From positions 8,977,277 to 9,041,276 of the forward strand of contig CM067522.1 in assembly GCA_034509495.1 (NCBI GenBank): 64,000 nt of DNA. The letters are read 5' to 3'. The notes under the pieces are model-generated. The model worked only from the letters and a program-made list of their open reading frames with translations, was not told the origin of the DNA and did no database searches. Below, one piece after another: positions 56,530 through 64,000 of this stretch. A program made the position numbers and the translations under genes. The DNA comes from Acestrorhynchus altus. Taxonomy: Eukaryota > Chordata > Actinopteri > Characiformes > Acestrorhynchidae. The first letter of the stretch is position 1, and every line of letters begins with the position of its first letter.

Positions 56530-57190
56530 GCAGTTGGTTGGGAAGTACCCTTGGTTTCCAGAGTTAAATGTGCAGTGTTGAAATCATTGGTCAAATGGTG
56601 TACCAGTATATGCATAGCATATAGTTCACTAAAGTACAGTTTTTCTTACAGGATTTTCTCTTCAGATTAAGTAACTTGTCAGCAACCTTGCTGAGTTTCA
56701 TTTGCCAACTTTCTGTTCTAAGGAAAGAGAAAAGCAGTTTTTCAATTCATTGTTTTTTTCACAAGTTTCTGCAACAAGCTGCAGACGGGCAAACAAAAAA
56801 ATGACCACAAATATCAAAGATTGCTGGGCACGGAAATGGCATGGTGCACCCCATAACCACAAATAACTGTGAAATGCATCACGCTTACTGAAAGATATTA
56901 GACTGTTAGCATTACACTGACATAAAATGTGAGATTAAATGTGATGCAAAGTGCAAAGCAACATGAACCAATTTTGGTTGCACATAGCAGTGCAATATTA
57001 TAAAGTGCATGTATTTACTGAATGTATTAAGGTTTTCAGACTTTATTGGTTGCAAAGCACTTTCATGCAAGCATTTGAAACACCAGCCCGTGTAATATGC
57101 TGTTATAGGTGAATGCCAGTCATGCACGGACTAATTCTAGCTTTTGCCTTATTACAAATATTATTTACACAGTGGTGTTTTCAATCAGTG
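56530..57190. other. No gene seen
   Basis: No recognisable features. Confidence 0.4.
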
Positions 57191-57194
57191 ATAT

Positions 57195-58068
57195 GAGACA
57201 ATCAGGACAATCAGGTATGAGTAAGCACTCTGTTTTTATTGAAAGAGATGCTATCTATCAAAGTCTGGTCATTGCAGAAGTGATCATGACATGAACAAAG
57301 GAGATTTCTGAGGAGCTCAGAAGAGTTGTTGATGCTCATCAGGCTAGAAAAGAGTTTGGACTCCACCAATCCACAGTCAGAGACATGTGTACAAATGGAG
57401 TATAATACCCTCCCCAGGAGTGCTCAAGATCACGCCGAAAACAAGAGAAGATCCCATCAAAAAGGAAAGTAGTAGGAAAGTAACTTCTAAGCAATTAAAG
57501 CTTGTACCACCATCTGTACCAGCCAGTGGTGGTTGTGTCATGTTTTGGTCTTGCTGCATCTGAGCCAGGACAGCTTGTCATTATTGATGGAACAGTAAAT
57601 TCTGAATAATGCCAGCAAATTCTAAAATAAAATGAATGGACATCTTTCCAAGAGCAGAATCTTGAAAAATTTGGGTAATGCAGCAAGACCCAAATGTTTT
57701 GGAATGGCCAAAGTCAAAGTCAATAGGATGGTCAAAGTTCTGAGCTTAATCTAATTGAAATGTTGTGGAAGGACCTGAATTCAACATACCATGGCAGGAA
57801 AACCATCAACATACCAGTTGAAGCTGGTTTGTGTGGGGAAATTGGCAAAAATGAGTGCAGTTACTGGAAATGTTAAAATGCAGATATTTCTGTGCAAAGC
57901 AAACATTCATATACATTCATATATTCTTATACTTTTTTATATTCATTTTTTTATCTTTTCTACATTTAGGACCTTTTTGGATTTTTCCATCTAAGGAATA
58001 TTTCATGAAATGTATGCAGAAATATAGAACATTCTAAAGGGTTCACAAACTTTCATGCACCGTTGTAC
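57195..58068 (+). mobile_element. Decayed Tc1-like transposon with 3' end
   Basis: Transposase text in order: 'gttgttgatgctcatcaggc' and 'aaagagtttggactccacca' (HTH), 'accctccccaggagtg' (GRPR-like linker), 'gccaggacagcttgtcatta' and 'gtcaaagttctgagcttaat' (DDE blocks), then the 3' end 'aaagggttcacaaactttca'. Many deletions, no usable frame. Confidence 0.75.
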
Positions 58069-58074
58069 ATACAG

Positions 58075-58735
58075 ATTTAACCTCTCTTTAATCACAAATG
58101 CCTACACAGCAAAGAGGGACTAAAGTATATTTAAACAAACATTGTACCAAATTAGTAATATTGGATAATTAGAATCTAAGAAAAACCTTGAGTCAGAGTG
58201 TAGAGGAGGGTATATAGAGGCGTGTCAGCATTTACAAAAAATACAGTCTTATAGGGTCACTTAAAAATAGGAATGCCTAGCACTCTAGTTAGCATTTTCT
58301 GTTCCTTTTTCTCTGGAGCTTTGTCTGTCGGTATTAGAGGAACATGTAACTTAATAAATTGCTGAATGCAGCCTAAATATACTCAAAACTCTAGCATCTT
58401 ACACATAGGTAATTCCACAGGCCCCAGGCAGCACAAACAGGAATTTATTTCCAGAATATTTATTGTTTTGCAGCACTGTAATACACTTCAACTAAATGGA
58501 AAAGGTTTTTATTGATTTTAATGTAAATCATGCCATCCGCTGTATTAAGGCTTTGGTGACTGTTTATCTTTACTTAGTTTTATAAACATTGATAAACTTT
58601 TGATACATGTTTGTTATTGACTTTCTTTCTACTTTAACTTTTATCATTTTTTTTTTAATTATGAATAAAAAAGTCTATTTTTATTCAGTTACAGGCCACT
58701 GATTACTGACTAATCTGCTTTTAAACTTTTTTGCA
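58075..58735. other. No gene seen
   Basis: AT-rich; no recognisable coding or repeat content. Confidence 0.4.
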
Positions 58736-58737
58736 AA

Positions 58738-59372
58738 ATCACTGCTCAAAATGGTCCTGGAGGCAGCCCTGCCTCTGAGGCAGAACAAACTCTATTGGTT
58801 CCAATTAAAATAACCTGCAGGCAAAGCTTTAGAGATATGTATCTCTTCATCAGAGTTTTATTCGTGAATGGAAGGTGTGCAATAGTTTGTGAGTTTGTTG
58901 TTTATAAGAAATTCTTTTTATATGGTGTTGGTTTCTGATAAAACGTCTCTGGAAATCTAGAGAGCTAACTTCTAAAGCAGAATTCCAAAGCATTTTTTAT
59001 TGCGTGAACAAAGACAGACAGTACCATGACATTTCAAAGTCACACTAAGAGACATGTCTTCCTTTCCATCATGTAAACAGATTTATTGCAGGAATAGTTT
59101 GCATAAGTTTGCATTCTGGACAGTTTTTCTGCACAACAGGACTAAAGCCAGATAGCTAATAAGTAATCAAAGAACCTGCTGCCTTAGAGGCCAGATGGTT
59201 AGTTTCCATGCAGTTTTCCGAGAAACCAACTCATAATTACTTAAAAACAAATAAAATCTGAAACTGAACTACACACCTTGCATCCACATATCTAAAGCTC
59301 TGCCTACTGCCTACCTCTTGTGTTTGTTCTGCCTCAGAGGCAGAGCTGCCTCCAGAATAGTTTTGAGTGTAT
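58738..59372. mobile_element. MITE with long GC-rich inverted ends
   Basis: Left end 'tcctggaggcagccctgcct' plus 'ctgaggcagaacaaac' is matched in inverse by 'gtttgttctgcctcagaggc' plus 'agagctgcctccagaata' at the right. Outer bases CACT...CTCAAAA and TTTTGAGTG also pair. Length about 635 bases, no transposase. Confidence 0.7.
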
Positions 59373-59649
59373 TTTAGACTATTGTATACTAATACTTTTG
59401 CATCTCAGAAATAAATTATATTGTCAAAGATTTAGTTTGTGTTCAGAATGTAATTCAAATGTTACATTTATTACAGAAATATTCAAATATCTTTATTATT
59501 AGAATTTCATAAAATCAAACAGAAAAGGTACAATCCAGAAACGTATTGGTCGGGGCTCCTTCTTCACTATGAATTACTGCATCAGTGTTATTGGAACCTA
59601 GGTTGCTTTAATAGTGAACGTCTGTCAGTGTTGCTGGATCAGGTGATTC

Positions 59650-60400
59650 TCATCTTCCTCTTGATGATAGATATACAGTAGATGTTGTTCAGGTCTGGAC
59701 AGTTGGTTGGTCAGTCAAGCTCAGTAATATCATAGTCAGCAGACATGCTACACAGCCTTGCTTGAAAACAAAATCAGCTTCCCCATGAAGCTTGTCAGCA
59801 AATGAAAGTGTTGTAAAATCGTCTTGAAGATGTTGCACTGACTTGATAACACACAGTGGACCAAATCCAGCAGATGACATGCACCTTAAACCATCACAGA
59901 CTGGGAACTTCACACTGGTCTTCAGATGCATTGGACTCTCTCCACTCTTCTTCTAGACTCTAAGAGCTTGAGTTGAGACTCTAGGGCTCTTGATTTCCAA
60001 AATAAATGCTAAATTTGCTTTCATTTGAAAAGAGCACTTTGGAGCACTGAGAAACAGTCCATTTCTTTTTCTCCTTAGTCCAGGTAAGACGCTTCTGATG
60101 TCGTCCCTGTTTCGGGAGGGGCTTAATATTAGCAATGCTGCAGCTGAAGCCCCTTTGTGTTGCATGGTGGATCCTGAAGCGCTGATATCATCCAAGTTTT
60201 TGAAATGGCTTTTTTTTGGGGGGCCTTCGTCAACTTTCTTTAATATGCTTTGATACAGGACTCTGAGAATATCTAGCAAATGACCTGTGGTGTACCCTCT
60301 TTGTGCAGAGTGTCGATGATCCTCTTGTGGACAACTTCCCCATGATTGTGATTGCATGTGCTGATCTAGACACTGTACATGAACTGTTCTAATAGATGGA
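59650..60400 (-). mobile_element. Decayed Tc1-like transposon, middle region
   Basis: Minus strand reads LKTSVKFPVCDGLRCMSSA and SADKLHGEADFVFKQG-type text, the central DDE-domain region of another Tc1 subfamily. The second Asp context (FQQD) is changed to FKQG. Upstream on the same strand (60357-59953) is the preceding part with frameshifts. Confidence 0.65.
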
Positions 60401-60639
60401 AAACCAGATCTGCTTTCATGACCTAAGTAACCACTAATTTGTTCAAAATCACTCCTTAAGTCAAATTAAAATGATGGTAAGGTACACTTAATATATACTA
60501 AATATACTGGTCATGTTCTATTTTCTCCACACTTCTAATTCAGTTCAAGTACTAGTCTGAGTTGTGTGATTTAACACATTAATCACATATTCAGCATATT
60601 TAAATGTGTAGTCCCGGGATGTAATTAGCAGACTAATTT

Positions 60640-60930
60640 ACTTAACATTTAGAACCCTAGGCTAGTTTTGTGGGATGTTTTTTGTAGTTTGACATACATT
60701 TGATTTCACAAAGTATTTGGAAAGTATTTAAAATAAACAGTCACTCATGCCACATATTGTTATTTTCAGGAGATCCTAGGATACTCAAATTTGGCTTCAT
60801 TTAAGATGCAAAAAATTAAGATCATTAAAATATTTATATGAATTTGACCAGGTTTTGTTAAAGAAAAAATGACTTGCACCTACAATTTACTTGTGTTTTT
60901 GTTTCATAAGCACAAAAAGCACTTTATATC
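60640..60930 (-). repeat. Interspersed repeat X, copy 5 (inverted)
   Basis: Reverse complement reads the same blocks as copy 3 ('gtcaaattcat' near 60845, 'ttttgtgggatgttttttgt' near 60670). Confidence 0.55.
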
Positions 60931-60934
60931 TCAG

Positions 60935-61730
60935 AAATCCTGTTGTAGATGTATCATCCATTGTGATTGAGTTGAAGATGCAATAATATTGATGAATCAT
61001 TTGTGATTGAATGTTTGAAAAACTTGTTTTCACACATATTTAAACTTTTGCTTGCTCTGCATTTCCTATAACTTGCATCTGACATTTTAAACAGGATGGT
61101 CACATTTTCACATCTATCACAATCTAAACTGAAGAAGAAAACTGCAACAGGAAATCAGCTTAGAAACAAGATATGAAACCAGTGCCTCCTGAAAGTTGAT
61201 GAAAGTAGAAGAATAATTCACACCCCCAGACCACAGCTGTGTGGGGAGCATGACAACATGTAACATTCATAGCCCGTGCTTGCCGTGTGCAGGTGGAAAC
61301 TTATTAGCAGAAGGCCTAGATTTGATGCTGGGATGGAGCAAACCAGCGGCTCTGTATTGGAAATAACATTTCAATGCAATAACATTTCCATATTAGATTA
61401 AGCTGTATTTAGTTTGAATTTCCACAAAATAGGGCAGCTTTATATCATTTCTAATGCAGAATGAATGAAAGCTACAGAATGAATGAAAACTAATGAGTGA
61501 AAACTTAAAGTCTGTTGCACTTCATTTCAAACAGCCTGCTTCAGTCCTCATCACACACTATGTTGAATTGACTGAATTAAATTTCAAATCCAAATTTAGA
61601 TTTTACTCCAGTGGTTATATCCCACCATGTTGACTTAGTAACCCTTGCACTTAAATGGACAGTATAATAGATGATGAAGTGCTTTATCAGCCACCCACAC
61701 AGATAATATCATGAAACAAATCAGAAAATT
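60935..61730. other. No gene seen
   Basis: No coding sequence; unique-looking upstream region of gene F. Confidence 0.4.
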
Positions 61731-61852
61731 TATTGCTTGGTGTACCTTATGACACCCTTCCTGTAACAACACTGCACGTATCCTCCCACTCTTCCCCATC
61801 AGCCCTGGCTACTGGAAGTGAATATTTCCATTACTTCCTTTTTGAGCATCCT

Positions 61853-61858
61853 TATATA
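61853..61858 (+). promoter_or_regulatory. Gene F TATA-like box
   Basis: TATATA preceded by 'gagcatcct', 66 bases before the ATG. A GGAAGTGAAT (61814-61823) is close to an ETS-IRF element. No clear NF-kB site seen. Confidence 0.45.
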
Positions 61859-61923
61859 CCCAGCAAAGGACCCCACTCATTCTATACTGACTCCACTGCC
61901 ATCACCAGTCCTCCAGCACCATC

Positions 61924-64000
61924 ATGCTGCTCAGTACCCGTCTGCTGCTGATAGCCAGTGCTCTCTGCTGTTTTATCACCGTATTTGGTAAGAGACTATT
62001 TTAACAGCACTCTTAAAAAGCAGGAGGTAATAAGGGAATCTTTAGGCTCTGTAGAGAAACAGTTGGTGTGAATGGGAATGTGTAAATGTTCTTCATCAAT
62101 TAAATGTTTTTATCTTTTAAACAATTAAAATGGTTTTAAAATGGTTCTTTGAGTGATGCCATGGAGGAACCACTTTTGGTTCAATGAGGATCCATTTTTG
62201 TAAAAGAGATGTGAGTGTCAAAATCTTAAGAGAACCTTGATAGAACCTTGATGACAATTGGTTAAGAACCTTTGCATCAAGTAAGGATAATTTAGATGTT
62301 TAAATGTTCTTCACATCTTACACACATAGATAATACAATCTTCTTTATGGAACCAAAAGTGGTTCTTCTATGGTATGACTCAAAGAGCCATTTAATGGTC
62401 TCGGAGAGGCTCAGTTGCCATCAGCATCCAGAGTCACAATTGGCCCAGTGTGATGCTGGTTGGCACAGTCTCCTTTTCCTTTGAGCATGTTGGCTGAAAA
62501 ACCCACCAAACTGGGGGGAATTGGGTCAAAAATTGATGACCTCTTATTTTTAAGTGTATGAGAGTTCAAATTCAACAATTCATGTGTTTATGCACAACAT
62601 TGGCTTCCTAGCATGAACAGAAGATGGATTGTGTTGTTATTGACATTTCAGAGCTTTTGTTTGGTGAAATGGAGATTTTCTGAGTCACGAGGCAGTAATT
62701 AGGTCATTATATCAATCTAACCATCTAACATTCATCAACGTGTATGATATGTATGATCATGATAGTGTATTAAACCCAAAATTATACAAGTACACATTAT
62801 AAACATACTAGAAGTCATGGGATCAGGGGTTGAGGATTTTTCTTCATTTATTTATTTAATTTGCAGTACTTCTCTAGACAAGCTATGTGTGCATTTGCAC
62901 GTCTGTGTCAGCAACAGGCGCCATTTAAAGTAGCCAAATGTATGAATTTTACTAAATTGTACTGCATTTATTTAGTACATTTGCAAATTAAATTAGACTA
63001 AATTGGATATCAGCACATATCTATCACTGAAAGACTCATACACTGTAGCATCCATTGAGTTGTTTCCTATATTACCTAAATAGGCAGGAAGACTATTTCC
63101 ATATCACACCCTGTTCCATATGACCTGATGTCCCACACCTGAGCAGATCGGTCATGTTCTCCCATTTATCTTGTGAATGAAAAATAAAGCTAAGGCTGTG
63201 AGTATTTATTTTAACTCTATTATATCTCTCTAGTCCTGCCCGTAGATGGTTTTGGCAATGTCCGTGGTTGCCGCTGTCTGACCACCACCAACGTGAATAT
63301 CCCTTCTCGACACATTCGAAGGATTGAGATCATCCCTCCTGATGCCCACTGCCGCAACACAGAAATCCGGTAAGTTACAATCAGCCAGTCTATTTGTTTT
63401 GGAAATGCAGGAGAGGGAGAACAACTTCTTATACTTAGGAATGTCCTTCAAACTTCACAGAGCCCCAGGAAATTCCAGACAGGTATCCCTCACTCAATCA
63501 TAACTCTGTATCATCATTAATAACTCTTAGTATCTGAATAACAAGCTTTAAGATCAATACAATGTTAATTTGGAAAACAATCCAAGTTTCTCTGAGAGAT
63601 GCAATCGTAGCAGTGGCTGACTTCACAGGTATCAGAGGAAGCATGTGTTTGTCTTCACCCTCCTAGAGTCGGGAGCATCATATTTGATAGGGGGAGAGTC
63701 CTAATGGGGTTGGGTGATCAGTAAAATTCTGAAATATGGAAATGCACACAGCAGCCAAGCAGTCCAGCTGTCAAACCAACATCAAACTCAATATAAAAGA
63801 GAAATAAGTGGCTACATATGAATAATTAAAATAGTTCCTCTGCCTAAATATCTTTTTACTGGTTTAAAACATGGTCTTTTAAGTGTTTGTAGAATAACAT
63901 TCACCTGTCATTTCCTCAGCATCACCTTGAAGAAGGGCAACAGTGTAGTGTGTGTCAATCCTGAACAATCATGGGTCAAATTGTTGATGAAGAAAGTTGC
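61924..64000 (+). CDS. CXC chemokine, gene F (right end outside window)
   Basis: Exons 61924-61987, 63234-63369 and 63920 to the edge, with GT-AG junctions in phases 1 and 2. Signal peptide about 1-21 (MLLSTRLLLIASALCCFITV). The mature part begins VLPVDGFGNVRGCRCLTTT: CXC is Cys34-Arg-Cys36, then Cys61 (PPDAHC) and Cys78 (NSVVCVNPEQ). SWVKLLMKKV begins the C-terminal helix. No ELR (VRG). About 93 residues are visible; one or two dozen more are expected, possibly with a fourth exon. A secreted chemoattractant by family; receptor and exact name unknown. Intron 1 (about 1.25 kb) contains a MITE. Confidence 0.87.
62133..62395. mobile_element. MITE of the 'aaatggttcttt' family in gene F intron 1
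   Basis: Left 'aaaatggttctttgagtgat' and 'aaccacttttggttcaatga' pair in inverse with right 'ggaaccaaaagtggttcttc' and 'actcaaagagccatttaa'. The longest of three copies in the window. Confidence 0.65.

Noticed and set aside
1..64000. CRISPR arrays, bacterial operons or phage genes
   Set aside because: Nothing of the kind seen; spliced genes, polyadenylation signals and fish repeats show a vertebrate genome.

Overview
The window reads as nuclear DNA of a ray-finned (teleost) fish. The genes are split by GT-AG introns and have TATA boxes and AATAAA signals. Intergenic DNA is AT-rich and full of fish-type repeats: Tc1/mariner pieces, Maui/L2 LINEs, a chromodomain Ty3/gypsy element, tRNA-derived SINEs, MITEs and long microsatellites. 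Several repeat types look like those of otophysan fishes (catfishes, characins and relatives). That placement is inference; no species marker is visible.

The host genes form a CXC chemokine cluster, all on the + strand. Four tandem copies of a four-exon CXCL9/10/11-type gene lie at 3.9-4.9 kb (A, broken in exons 2 and 3), 8.2-9.2 kb (B, broken only in the signal-peptide exon), 12.6-13.7 kb (C, intact) and 21.4-22.5 kb (D, intact, altered C-terminus). Bases 1-200 are the 3' UTR of a fifth copy outside the window. Two other CXC chemokines follow: E (39.6-41.2 kb, three exons, complete) and F (61.9 kb to the right edge, cut in exon 3). None has an ELR motif before the CXC. Relics add to this: an E-type exon at about 0.94-1.13 kb, a scrap of exon 3 fused to a LINE at 6.97 kb, and two promoter-like relics without genes on either side of D (20.3 and 23.2 kb).

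The A-D promoters share a layout: a GAS/STAT-type site (exact in C and D), an ISRE/EICE-type element, an NF-kB-type site and then TATA. This is the arrangement expected of interferon-gamma-inducible CXCR3-ligand genes.

Between C and D on the minus strand is a weak candidate multi-exon gene I do not recognise (about 17.0-18.7 kb), with a tandemly duplicated exon. From 23 to 39 kb and from 41 to 61 kb I see only transposon debris, microsatellites and featureless DNA. The clearest nested insertion is a minus-strand Ty3/gypsy element (31857-35322) inside an L2-type LINE, with a 5-bp target duplication and a 126-bp palindrome where protease and most of the reverse transcriptase are missing. A 500-N gap at 45232-45731 is flanked by the same 47 bases on both sides, so it is probably an unclosed contig overlap.
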